Assembly (NCBI GenBank): GCA_030272585.1
Contig: BSYQ01000004.1
Span: 4,650,001 to 4,714,000 of the forward strand
DNA length: 64,000 nucleotides
From: Bryopsis sp. KO-2023
Lineage: Eukaryota; Chlorophyta; Ulvophyceae; Bryopsidales; Bryopsidaceae
Direction: 5' to 3'
The position numbers were made by a program, and so were the translations under genes. Below are positions 1 to 11,950 of the stretch, in pieces. Numbering within the stretch: position 1 is the first letter of the stretch; each line of letters opens with the position of its first letter. The notes below the pieces were generated by a model, which was not told the origin of the DNA, did not search any database, and saw only the letters and a program-made list of their open reading frames with translations.

Positions 1-278
1 GTATATATATGAACCAGGTGTGCCAATTGTGAGTTAAACCTCAAAGAAAATTCTTTCATGATGAGAATGCACAGCACATTTTGTTTCCTGAGACTGGATT
101 GTCAAGGACACTGCCATTCTTTTTCATCACCATGACAAAGAAATAAAAACCAAGTGAAAAATACTTGAAAAAAAAAAAAAAGCAGACAGGGCCCCACTTC
201 TGATGTAAGAATTTCTTTGTCCCATCCGAAGAAAGCTGATCGACCTCCAGAACACCACAGCCATTCTCGCTTTCTTAC

Positions 279-1035
279 CCGCTCTATACCATAGACAGGC
301 TACATCATAACAAAAAGAAAAAAAAATCACAAAAAAAAAATAAAGCCTCTGAAGGAACCAAAACAAAACAAAAACACAAGAAAAAAACTTCCGGTCCAAA
401 AACAGGTAAAGAAAATCGAAACTGAAACTCGAAATCGAAAAGCTTTGGGGGTTTGGGTCACTCAGTTCTACAGAAGAGGAAGCTATATTTTTATTTTTAT
501 TTAAAAAAATAGGTAGTTTACTTTTTTTGTAAATCTAAATATATCACATATAAAAAAATATGTACACAGGTAAAATTTGTACTTACAAATTCCATTTGCC
601 TCATATTCCAATGAGGTCCATCTGACACAATCCAAAAAAATGAAATCTAAAAATAGAACCACCACCAGTTTCCGAAGTCTCCCCCTTCCCTCCCCTCCCA
701 CCTCGAAGCCCCTCAGTCGCAGCGCATCGTTAACGTCCTCCGTCTCGATAACCGTTCGCTTACCGTGCAGAGCTCCACTTTTGGCATCCTAATCCCACAC
801 ACTAGGAAAAAGAAAGTCAGCGACCGTGAGAAAAAATAAAAAAAACATGCACACGAGTCCAAACCCTCCGGAAAAAGAGTGAGAAGTGCGAAAAATACGG
901 CGAAGAAAAAGCCACCTTGACGACTTTGAGGATGGTGTCCAGCGCCAAGTTTCCCAACGAACGAGCGGCTTCGGAAGGTAATTCGAGATTAGGACATAGG
1001 CTTTGCACGGCGCTGGCCAATGCAGAATCCGACAT
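279..1035 (-). CDS. TAF6-like TFIID subunit, histone-fold N-terminus (partial)
   Basis: TAF6 is a histone-fold subunit of TFIID (and SAGA-type complexes) in the nucleus and pairs with TAF9. Three exons join in phase: 916-1035 (40 codons from ATG at 1035, MSDSALASAV...), 702-788 (29 codons) and a 21-base microexon at 279-299. Joined, they read ...TEDVNDALRLRGFE then PVYGIER. This resembles the end of the TAF6 histone fold, where TEDV.xAL.LR..EP.YGF is typical. Both introns have GT...AG ends in phase 0. The microexon is followed by GTAAGAAA. The next exon could not be placed, so the HEAT-repeat C-terminus must lie beyond the left edge. The frame is open upstream of the chosen ATG, but an earlier start would add residues unlike the family. 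The family call rests on the histone-fold pattern; TAF6L is the main alternative. Confidence 0.68.
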
Positions 1036-2784
1036 GTGATTTCCCTTCACGACGCAGGTGGGGTGAATTACCCAGAGTATACCTGGTGTGTTTTTTTTCA
1101 CCCTTTGAAAGATTGCTGGGTGGAGGAGGGGTGTTGGGAAAAATTGTCTGATGGTCGGACCGCGAGATAATGGTGATCGATCGATCTGAATCAACAAATG
1201 AGAGATGGTGTGTGAAAGGGAGAAATGAGAAAGGTGGTATATGATGCTTGGCTTGGTCCAACAAAAATTGTCTGGAAGGAGGTGCTTGGCATTTTGCCTC
1301 GGCTAGTGATTTTCGTTCTTGGTCTTTTTTTGTTCACCATAACAAAAAAAACAGCAGCCCCCACCCACTGACATGGAAACTGAAAATAAAAAGTGCAGCC
1401 AGTAAAAAAAAAGCATGATCAGCCCAATTTATGGCAACCAAATATAAGGAAAAAAAATTGGGCCGCAGTGTAAAATGAATAAGGTGGTGAAGTCTTGAGG
1501 AAACTGTGAAGCCTACAAATGAAATGAAAAAGCAAAGTGGCACGAATCGAATCGGTTATAATTTTTTTTGCATTCCTTCTTCCTAAAACCACGAATTCAT
1601 TACACCACTCAAGAAGGCTTCCAACAACAGTTTCGGTGCTGTACATATCTTTTTTAAACACACATTCTCTCTCTTTTTTCCCCCCTCCATTTGCACAAAG
1701 ATTTCATACCCAGCCCCCATCAATTTTAGCGATGATATTTATTCAGGCCTCCTTAATTTTAGTCTCTTTTTTTTTTCCCTTCTGTGTCTCTCTCGCTCGT
1801 CACCATTGTAATGAAGCCCCTCAAATTTACACACAGCGTATTTTCATGTGTTTTTTTCTCCCCTCCTCTCGTTCGCACACTCGTCACTTTTTTTCAAATA
1901 GAGGAAGGGAAAAACAACTGTCGAAATGATGATGGACTGGTTGATCTTTTCGTTAGTTTCCCCAGTTTTCGACGTATGTGTACCATTTCCCTCACAATAC
2001 CATTTCTTCCAAGGAAAAAAAAGAAAAACAAAACCATCGAAAAGCCTAAAACTTCCTTTTTCTGTTCTTTTTTCTTTGCCCTTCTTTCCTCAATCCTCAT
2101 CATCCCTCGTTTTTTTTTTTCTTTCGAAACATCCCTGAAAAAGGGGGAAAAAAATATTCTTGAAAACAGTAAGACAATATCTAGCTTTTACTTGTTCTCC
2201 TCCCAAACAAAAAGAAAAGAAAAAAAAATCACCCCTTTCAATCGAGAGAGAGAGAGAGGCTCACACTTTTTGCAAGTAGCTCTTTTTTTTGTTTTTTTGG
2301 CATACAGCTCTCCCTGCATAATTTCCCCCCCTTCACAAATTTCAAAAACAGAAAAAAAAACATAAACAGAACGAGTTACGATTTCACTTGCTGTGACAAT
2401 GGAACACGCTCAAAACTCAATTTCCCACACACACACACACGAATTTTCCCTTCCCCCTTTTAAACTTTTTTTTTTTAAGTAACGAGTGTCACTCGATGAA
2501 ATTAGAGAAAGCGATCACTTATTATTTTGGCTGTGTTTTTTTTTCCCACGTCTCACCCTTAATAAAACCACCCCGTCGTTTTTATCCCCCTTGAAAACTT
2601 TTTTTTTTTCCAGTACACCGAAAACAGCCCAGGCCAGGAGACCCCACACTTCGATTTTTTTGTTCCCCTCATGTGTCGTTTTACCACCACCACCTCCATC
2701 ACCACTGCTCTTTCCAAAAATCTTTTAAGAATTTCTCTTTTTTTTTTCGATTGTGTATTGATTAGAGAAAAAAAAAACAGTTGC
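1036..2784. other. intergenic, low complexity
   Basis: No exon-like stretch could be supported. The sequence is T/C-rich on the + strand with many poly-T and poly-A runs and a short (CA)n tract near 2425-2445. It separates two genes that both run on the minus strand. Confidence 0.6.
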
Positions 2785-5700
2785 TTATCCAATGTTGGAT
2801 GTTGCGTCGGCTGCAGGTGGTTTTTCGATCACAAGGGGCTCTTTTATGAGTTGAGAATCCATCCATTTCAAGCGTTTCATCAACCAGGTCTGCAGGGTGT
2901 CGATGCGTGCAATCCACGTCCTCCAGTTAGCAGCATCCGTCTTCTTTCCTTTCAAAGCTTTCGTCCATCTGTTTTTTTTTTGGAGAAAAAAAAGCAAAAT
3001 TTCACCCAGCAGTCAATAAAACATTCTCACTATTTTCATTTTGTTTAAATTTCAGCAGCAGGCACTTTTTTGTTCTGAATATTTTATATTTTATATTATA
3101 TTTTATTTTATTCTATTTATTAATTTATTTTTATTCTTATTTTTATTTTTTGGGGGGGGGCTCGGAGGGGAGGGAGAGACTGAGAGAGGTGCGAAAACAA
3201 AAATAGTTAGAATGCAAAATTTTCAGTTCTGAATAATAATAATAATAATAGCCCCCACTTCGGAGAGTTGTGTTTTTGTTGTTTTTTTTCCTCTTTGGGG
3301 GAAGGCAGCCGTTCCTCACTTTGCGTAATTCCTGAGGGCTGGCTTCTTGATTCTCAGCTTGGTTTCCTCGATCAAGTTTCTGACAGCTTCGTCACTGAAC
3401 GCCGCAGCTCGCAGTTCCGTCCATCGCTTCTGAGCTGCCCTTCGGAAAGCAGGATCCTGAGAGAGTGGCACATCAAATCATCTTTTCAGAAAATCGAAAT
3501 AAACAAAGCAAAAACAACATCATTTGTTTCTTTTAATACACAGACATATTTGATATTGACATATTGATTCGATATTGAATTTTTTTTTCATTTTTTTTTC
3601 ACTGTTACCAAGGTAAATATTTGTCGAGTGCAGCCCATTTCACAGAAATATGGACGCAGATAAAAAAAAGGAGAGAGAAAGCATACATATCCCAAGAGGG
3701 ACAGATGGTAGCTTTGAAATTATTTTTTTTCAGGATGGTTTGATCTCAACACGATAATTTTAAAGGACACAGAGGATCTTTCTCAAATGCAGAAGATTGG
3801 GGAAGGAATTTTAAAAAGAGTCGGACAGAATAAAGAAATGAATAAATGAGGGGTTAAATAAAAAAAAAGAGCCAAAAGTACACGAGAGGTTGCACAAAAA
3901 AAAATGATCTTGGTGATATGCATCCCTTTCATTACCTGCCACAATCGTCGATACCACAGCGAAGTTCCGTCAAGGGGATCCACCTTGCACCTGTGTTGGT
4001 CCACACAGATGTTGAACCTCCAGCCTTCAGGAGAAATCGCACTTCCTCCGCTTCGCCCGGTGCTGTGGCCGTGTTTCAAAAAGCCTTCGATAGGGAAACC
4101 GCAGCACACCCCAAAAGCTTCATTGTAGTCCCAAATTGGACCCATTGCAAGTGGCCCCCCAGCATCCTACATTGAAAAAAAACAAACACATATTTGTATT
4201 TATATATATTTACAGCGGTTCCCCGCTTTCTACATATCCACTTGTTTTCGCTCTACCTTCGATTTTCGATTTACTGCAATTCGATGAGGAAAAAAAAGAA
4301 TGTCCTGAAGCTTTTTTCTTTTCTTTTGTGGTTTTGATATTTGGGGGATTCTTTCTTACCTTGTGAATGAAAGCAGAGCCTCGATAGCTATCCGGGTTCT
4401 TAGTAATTTCGCTCAGCAAAAAATAATCGATGAAACTGCCCATATCGATGTGGTTCTTGTATCCACTCTTCCTCGACTTGAACTTTTTGGAGGTCAGAGC
4501 CGCCTCAAACTCATCCAAATATCTGGTTAAAAAAAAAGAGCAGAAAAACCAAGGCTTCAACCAGATGTTCAATTCAATACTCACCCCCACCCACCATCAT
4601 ATTCAACCCACCCGGGCAAATCCAACCCTCCTATTTACACAGCGAATGAAAAAAATAAAATAAAACAATGCTGAGATGATCCCCCCCCGCCCCCCCCCAA
4701 AAAAAAATAAGAATCAGGAAGCTTAGGGTAAGTTTGCTCACCCCTTGATGGCATCCACCTCCTCCTTTTTGGAATCGCCTGGCTTCGGGTATACCAAAAT
4801 CATTTGAAGGGTGGACAATTTCGTTGTAAAAAGTGTGTCACCAGGGTCGTTATTATCATTATCATACTTGAAAATGTACCCACCTGAGAATCATTCACAA
4901 AAAAAATCCTTCAATGGCTTTTAGAGAAAGAAGGAAAGGGGAAGGAACAGAGGACAGGGTTTTCTTTAGGAAAAAATAAACCCCCCCTCTTTTTTTTTTC
5001 TGTTCCCTCGAGAAAAACGAGAGGGTATTTCAAAAAAAAAAAAAAGCAAATGTATTATTTATTTATTTCGACGCACAAAAAACAAGGGGGGGGGGGGGGG
5101 GCTCACCGGACAGATCGTCATCCTTTCTCTTTGAAATGTTGACTCGATCCTTTCCCCTTTTCACTTGTTCTGCCAGTACGTACAGGCCTTGGTAGTGCTC
5201 CATGCTCAAGGCCTCCCCATCGTCCACCAAAAAGAGCTCGAAATACTTGTAGCGACTTGCATAGCGGCCCATAGACCTTCCCAAGGTGAAAGCTATGAGG
5301 TTCCGAAAGCCCATCGTGGCATCCGCCTCCGGGCCATAGAACACCCAATCATTATCCTTGGGCAAACCTGGGGTAAAAAAAAAGATAAAAAGATAAGAGT
5401 ACAGGTAAAAACAGAAAAAGAAGAAAAAAAATGAAGTTGATGGCATATAATCCAGACTAAAACGCCTGCCTGCTCGTGAACCTATTTTTACCTCCCCAAA
5501 CTGCTAAACACCTGTTTTCCATTTTTTTTAATTGAACGCCACATGCCCAAATGAGTAATTCTGTGTATTTTCAATTAAAGAAACCAAAAAATCACACGAG
5601 CGCACACACTACCACCAACAAAAGAGCAGCTACCCACCAAGAAGCTTCACATTTTCCGACCCTCCTGTTTCATTTTTTCTCGTTTCCACTGCGTAGGATT

Positions 5701-7223
5701 TTTTGGAAAAATCCCTGGCTGATGTCGAACCTCGGATTTCGATCCCAACAGTGCCATCGTAATCACTGCCTGCAGAAAGAAAAGAAAAAATGAAACTTGT
5801 TTCAGAACTCGTGCAAGAAAGAAGTTTTTAAGTCGAAGCAGATATTAGGCACGCACCATCCTGGTGAACATCACTTTTCAATTTTTTCGTCATATTTTAA
5901 ATCATAGCTTGCTTCCAGTTATGAATTTCTGGATCACCCTAAGAATCCCCCTTGTTGAAAGGCAGGGTTCATCCATCCACCATGAACATAAGGGATGGAA
6001 CCGTACAGCAATGATGCTTATTATCAGGGTGGAAAAAAAACAAACACCACCACCACCACCACCTGGTTTCTTTCTGATTACCTTCGCTCCCACAAGTGCA
6101 CATGCTTGCCACTGTCTTAGGCTCATCAGGGATTTCCTTCCCACTGGTGTTCACAATCACCACGGGCAAGTTTGATTCAAAGTCAATGGTTCCAAGCTGC
6201 TTGCAGCATTTGGTAATAGCCCCAATTTCCTGTGAAAATACGCCAGATATACCACTCAGTTATTCTATGCACAGAGCAAACTGTAGAAAAAAAAGCGAAA
6301 AAAAAAGAAAAAACTGGAGTGAGCCTAGTAGTTTACTGGAAAAGACGTCTATATGGCAGGGCCCTGATTCTAGAATTTTATTTCCGACCCTGCTCAAACT
6401 CAAGGCTGGAAAGCTGAGGGGGGGAAAAAGTACCTTTTCCCTTTCCACTCTGGGAGAGACCACCTGCATTCAAAACATGTACACAGCACCAATAAGAAAT
6501 TAAACAGAACATGGGAAAACCACCCCACAGTGTCAAACAAACAGCATTGTGCCTCCAAAAAATGAGGACAATAAGTCCTGTCCAATCAAAGGGAAACATA
6601 CAACTGCATTAGAAAAACTCCAAAAATCAAGCAGTTTTTTAATCAAGCAGCACACATCCGGAAAAATTAGCCCCCCCCTTGTCATGAGAGGAGAGAGGGG
6701 GAAAAAAACGTAATTAGTTATGCATGCATCGAAATACCTTTCGAGCAGCTGGAGGAGCAGCGAAAGGGTGGGTCAGACATGGGCCCCACACATCATCGAA
6801 TCCTCTACACCAATTTCCACCATTACCGAATGGCACACAGTCCCAAACCTCTTCACCCTGCATCGCCACCAATTGGTTGCAACCCCCTTTCAGTGTGTTT
6901 TTCGACCTGGCAGCTTGAAACGCTTTCCAGGATGGTTTAAAAGAAATTATAATCAAGGGAAAAAAAAAATCGTTCCCTGATGAACAGGAAAGACACGCGC
7001 GGGTTCAGCTGGGAAAACGAAAGAGCAAACTGTCCCTGCGGCGGCGCCGCATTGAGTGACAGTCTTGAAATATTTTTGCTGGACTGTTTGATCTTTCTAC
7101 CTCATATTCTAATGGAAACTTGCAGGGCGAGCCATCTTTTAAGAATTGGCCGTTTGCCTGGCCGCAGCACACCAAAACGACCGATATAGCGATCAGCAAA
7201 CGGGTCACGAAAATCGCGTCCAT
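2785..7223 (-). CDS. CotH-kinase family protein, secreted
   Basis: CotH proteins are atypical secretory-pathway kinases (bacterial spore-coat CotH, eukaryotic surface proteins). Exons: 7101-7223, about 6738-6920, 6434-6463, 6082-6229, 5638-5769, 5107-5367, 4742-4883, 4360-4522, 3936-4166, 3320-3456, 2785-2968 (TAA at 2785-2787). All junctions from 6738 down to 2968 keep phase with GT-AG ends. The first exon encodes a signal peptide (about 26 residues, core LLIAISVVLVCC). Family landmarks in order: LPVVIVNTSGKEIPDEPK; YDGTVGIEIRGSTSA with KKSYAVETR; GLPKDNDWVFYGP; LGRSMGRYASR; YQGLYVLAEQVKRGKDRV; SFIDYFLLSEITKN; MGPIWDYNEAFG; and a C-terminal W..LR...FS segment ending KWMDSQL. The protein is about 575 residues. 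The joint between exons 1 and 2 is not resolved, so a small exon may be missing there. The domain is complete and shows no break, so it is probably functional. Confidence 0.9.
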
Positions 7224-8269
7224 GAGATCCCTCAGGACGCGGCCACTATCTTTCTATCGTCCTTCTTTTCGACCAGCGATCGCGAGTGAGTGATCAATAA
7301 TGCGACCGGCTGGAGCGCTTTTTTTGGGGAAAGGGCCCCTTTTCTTTTTTCCCGCCGGCGATCGCACAGGTGGTGTCGCCGCGAAGAGCAAAAATAAAAT
7401 ACCGAGCGTGAATTAATGAACTTCTTCTTTTTCCACAGCACGGTGGTGGCAGGACTTTGTGTTATGTACTGGAGTTGGTTCTCCGCCATGGATCGGCCAG
7501 CAGCGGGGTACAGCGCCAGGTTGGGCTGTCCCGTCACTGGCCTTCGCAAAACTCTCTTACGACGCTCTGTCAATTGTTACGTCCCATTTTGCCTCGGATC
7601 GTGATATTGTGAGGGAGGAGGAATATTCTTGCACTTGCATGTCTTTTTGCGACGTGCGTTGTCTTCAACACAAAAAGAAGTCGCGTTGTTGCGCTGTCTC
7701 CAGACGCACTGTGATGGAGGGTGTCTTTTGCACATCGACATAACCAGTACCCAAACAATAGAACCAGTCGATATGCATGACCGCCGCCACCGCCGCCGCC
7801 ACAACACCAATCTTATTCTCATGAGGATGAAAACCACAAGGACGTTTCGATCGAAAGACCGTGGGGTCTATCCATTTTTTGGGGGGTGTAAGGGTATCGG
7901 CGCTGCAGTGGTTGGAAACAGCCGATACTTCCAGCAAGCAATTTCTTGATTGTATGGAACCAATCTTTCCAGCTCACCGAGGAGCTCACAGACCTTTTGA
8001 GGAAAACATGTATGTAGATGGGAAATACAATTACAAATCGCACGTATGCTATTTCCACCCCACTTTTTTTTCTTCTTTAGGCTTTAAACCTGAGGCAAGA
8101 TGAACACACCCTGACTAAAATTGACGCTTTTCAAAAGCGTCGACACCTTGTTGCTGAAAGAAATTTTAACACTTGATTTTTGGAGCGGTAAAGAAATTCA
8201 AACTTCCCCAGCGTCTTTTCCTGAATTTCCACCACAAATTTGATCCACTTTAATAAATTCCTACATCTT
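7224..8269. other. intergenic, no gene seen
   Basis: This is the 5' flank of the CotH gene and the 3' flank of the GNAT gene. It contains a short (CCGCCA)-type tract near 7780-7800. Open frames here are short, start with no family resemblance and conflict on the two strands. Confidence 0.5.
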
Positions 8270-9611
8270 TCAAGATTTGCATTCTGTTTTCCGGACGGTG
8301 CTGCTGCCCGCCACATCTGGTCCCTCCCGTCGTTCCAGAATACGATGCGAAAAGTTTGGACCTTCCTTGCAGCCAACCCATGCGTTCGTTTCATTCTCGA
8401 ACACCTTTTCTGAATCCCCACCCCCTCCACCTACCACATGTCGATCGGGGGTGTTGGTAACGACTCGCTGTTCAGCAGGATTCTTCTGGGCAGGCATCTG
8501 AACTTCCCCACAATTCTTCGAAGGGCGCACTCCTTCGGCCCTCTGCTTATCTTCCACATCATTGGGACTATTTGCTGCCGATGCTTCGACACCACATTGA
8601 GCAATCGCACCAGCTTCGCAGTGATCTCCCCAGGGGTCCCCACCAGCTGCCCCTTCTGTGCAATCTTCCCCAGCGTTCAGATCTCGGTCTGGCGGCGCCG
8701 CATCGTGCAATCCATTATTGCTGTTGTTGATGTCATCGTCCGCTTCCGTTTCGTGGCACATCTTGCCGCAAGGAACGCTCCGTTCGCAGTCGTTCCGCCC
8801 TTCTTCCACGCGCTCGATGCAAGCTTTCTTGCTCGATCGCTGTCCTCCCGTTTCCCCAACGGCTTCCCCGACGGCTTCCTCCGCGAAGGCCCGCTCCTCC
8901 TCCTCGAATTTTCTCTTCCAGCCGATTCTCGACTCGACGGGCTGACCCAGGTAGTACGTCCGTTGAACGAAGTGCTTGTGTCGGATGATCAAGGACGACC
9001 ACGGCTTCGGGTCGTCCAGCACCTTCACCATTTGCACGGTGTTGGTCATGTGGAGCAAGTCGCCCGAGCAGATTCCCCACGCGTCCAGCTCCATGGCGCT
9101 CGTTTCCCGGAAGCCCAAGTGCTTCCAAGTGCTGATGGTGTTTTCATCGTCAGTGGAACAGAGCAGCAACTTACCCACACCCACAGATCTGCATGGAAAT
9201 AACCCCCCCCAAACACACACATACAAAACTCAACAAACAAGTGGCTGCAAGCAAAAGGTATGGTTAATGATTGAATTTCACTTTCCTCGGGAGATAAGGT
9301 GGTTTTCGTCAGTCAAGGGGACATCTATTCCTGTTTGAACTGAAGGTTCACCTGGCGACACCCTCGATTGCTTCGAGCAGACACCGCCCGAATCCTTGGC
9401 CCCTCCTGGACTCCTTTGTTGCAAAAAAAGGGATCTCCAAGTAGCCCCTTCCACATCGAAGGGTGGCGGAGCACACAGGCTTTCCATTCGTCAGGAGGCA
9501 AGGCAGGGGGTTCTTCGGACCTCCGAGCTCTTCGCATGCTTTTGGGGTTTCGTTTTCGTAGGCTCCAGGGGCTGGCCAATTTGGTCTCAACCTTGGAAGC
9601 AGGCATATCAC
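8270..9611 (-). CDS. GNAT-family N-acetyltransferase with long low-complexity tail
   Basis: This gene transfers acetyl from acetyl-CoA; the substrate is unknown. Two exons are clear. One runs from about 9611 to 9352 and ends ...EAIEGVA plus AG; the other runs 9188-8270 and begins A + TCT, giving R across the joint. The first carries PVCSATLRCGRGYLEIPFFA then KESRRGQGFGRCLLEAIEG, a GNAT motif A acetyl-CoA loop (R-x-x-G-x-G/A-type). The second continues VGVGKLLLCSTDDENTISTW and KHLGFRETSAMEL. The arrangement resembles plant IDM1-like acetyltransferases, which add a PHD finger not seen here. After residue 40 or so of the last exon, about 200 residues are hydrophilic and repetitive (E, A, G, N, D-rich) with no domain. 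The N-terminal exons are not resolved: the usual segment before motif A is not visible just upstream. Confidence 0.72.
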
Positions 9612-10200
9612 TCGGAATCCACTGAAGTCCTGCGGCCGACCAGTGCAATTCCAACTGCTTTATTCCTGAAATCGATGTTATTCAATGAATGTTTGCTCCA
9701 ACCTGGAAAGTTCTGGAGGATCCCTTGTGTCTGCCGGATGACTAATGGTGTTGTTTCAGTGCTGCACCCAAAAAACCTCATCATCTATGACGCGCGCGCG
9801 TTTATTTTTAGATTCTATGACGTCACCTGTCAGAAGGAAAAAGACAACTCTACACTGTTTTCGACAGAGTTTCACGGAACCGATTGACGCACGTGCACCA
9901 TGTGACGCGCGCATTTTTGCTTCCATTGAAAAGACAGAGAAATACGTGGGCACAGGGTGGCTCCGATCGAAGATTTTTGACGACAGTGACGGTTTTCGTT
10001 TCGCAGACCGTGCAAAACGCGAGGTCATGGTCCGCCGATCATACGTCGACGCACTCCGCGTGGCTTACACAACTCGGGTCCTTGTTGACCACGCAAGGAA
10101 AATGAAGCCCACACCCCAACGCGAATGCAGAACAAAAACGTAAACACAACGCCACAAAACCATTCGTGTGCGTCAATCCGTTGTAAGTTTTCCAGGGCTC

Positions 10201-10526
10201 ACCAGGTTCTCTTCACGTACGACCGGCTTGGCGGTGACGGTCCAGTCCAAGTACTCGTGTATGGTCGACTCTCTGGGTATGCTCGCCTCGACGCTCCCTT
10301 CTCTGGGGGGTGGCCTCTGTCCGACTTCGAATGGTCGAAACAGAAAGGGCAACTCCTTCCTGGCTTTTTCCGCCCCAGTCTGCTGGTCCCTCGAATAATC
10401 CCTCAGCTCATACACGACGTTTGGACGTCCCGGCAGTTCGACCAGCTGGTGACTGGGGACTTCGTAGAGCTGGGCCCTCGCCTGCTGCACCGCTAGTCGT
10501 CGTATCAGCGTCAATTTCGACGCCAT
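10201..10526 (-). CDS. first exon of an unidentified protein, possibly mitochondrial
   Basis: An ATG at 10526 opens 109 codons ending REENL, followed by GTGAGC, a good 5' splice site in phase 0. The start MASKLTLIRRLAVQQARAQ is basic, amphipathic and free of acidic residues, like a mitochondrial presequence; the next stretch (YEVPSHQLVELPGRPNVVYE) is acidic and tyrosine-rich. I do not recognise the family. It may be a separate small gene, perhaps ending near 9760 with a short exon reading DVIESKNKRARVIDDEVFWV, or the remote first exon of the GNAT gene. Neither joint can be proven by phase alone. Confidence 0.4.
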
Positions 10527-11950
10527 TGCGCTCCCAATTTTGTTTCAAAAAAGGGCGTCCCCCCTTAATTCGACGTCCTTTCTTTCTACTATCAAGAATC
10601 CGGTTTTTTTCTTGGCCCTGCTCTTGTGGCTGAGTCTCGTTGGTTCGTAACCGAGCGACGGTTTTTTTCAACTCCCTTTTCTATTTTTTTCCTTTTTTTT
10701 ACGCTTCACCAAGCACACAGGATAGGAGGGCTATGCCACCGAAAGGAAAAGTTTGCGGCAGGTCTACTTCCCGTTGGTTGGGCGACGCCACACAAAAAAA
10801 TACTGTAGTTATGGGTTTTTTTGTTTCTCGCGTTCCAGCGCCAGAAATGTGAAGCGAACGACTGCCTGCATCCAACACTTGCGTGTTCAGTGTGACGTAC
10901 ACACTTCTGCACACAAAAAAATTACGTACAAAAATCTTCAATCATGATTCTTTTTTGGTCTCTTCTCCTCCAACCATGTTCGTTTCGAAAATTTCCGGCA
11001 TTATGGGGGGTGATGGCCTCTTTTTGCCTTATTACTTTGTTTCGAATTTTTTCCAAGTGATTTTTGAAGACGTTGGAAATATCAAGGGGGGTGCAGTTCC
11101 CCCCTTCACACAGAAAAAATTGCAGCTTCAGGATCGTTCGTTCGTTCTTGTTTTGCACTTTGAACGTAATTGATGTTTGTTTGTTTGTTTGTTTTGCACT
11201 TTGATTGTTGTTTGGTTGCTTTTTTATTTTCGCTTCTTCACGATATTAATTCGTTTCGTATTCATTGGACTTGCATTTCCATCTGTCGTCTTTACAAACG
11301 GAATGAGGGGATGGCGGCGCCTCGAATGGTCTTGTCCCCCGGTTGGTCGACCCGCGTCCAGAAAGCAGCTCTCCCCACCACGCTGCACGTAACCAACTCC
11401 ACAACCAGTTCATCTCGGAGCAGCAAAGACGAAATACTCTGCTGCGGTGAACGAAAAATCCCCCCCCCCTTTTTTTTTCCTGCTGGCCCTGCACCCGCGA
11501 GCCAGTTTCGAACGGTAGTGCATCACGTCACGACCAGTTGACTAACCCCTTTCGTTCGACAACGAACGTACGAAAACCCAAAAAGGACTACCAGAGGGAG
11601 GTGGTAGGCTGGCGCTGGGTTTATTTCTGCTGTCGAGTCGCCAAGGGGCGAACCATGAGGTGAGCGCGGGGGAAAAAAAGGTGTAGAAAACGTAAAAGTG
11701 CCCCACATCTTTTGTCGTTTTGACGCCTGTGCTGTAGTTTACCCTTTCGTGGCATTTTGTCCTCTGGCGGATGTTGGACATCGTCCCGCGACGTCGTGTT
11801 TTCTGAATGTGTTCTGACGCGAGGGCAGAATCTCTTTTCTGTTTTTTTGGGGAGAGGTTCGCCTCGTCATTCCTCGTTTTCTGTGTCGTTTTCGCGCTGA
11901 CGTCTGGAGTGACTTTCGGCGGCCGTGGGCGCCTTGCAGGCTGTAGAGGA
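10527..11950. other. intergenic, promoter side of two diverging genes
   Basis: No supported gene. The region lies between the minus-strand exon starting at 10526 and the plus-strand LRR gene. A minus-strand frame at 11542-11979 is 145 codons long but basic, repetitive and without family resemblance. Confidence 0.45.

Noticed and set aside
8438..9202. 254-codon plus-strand open frame
   Set aside because: Antisense to the GNAT exon and its low-complexity tail.
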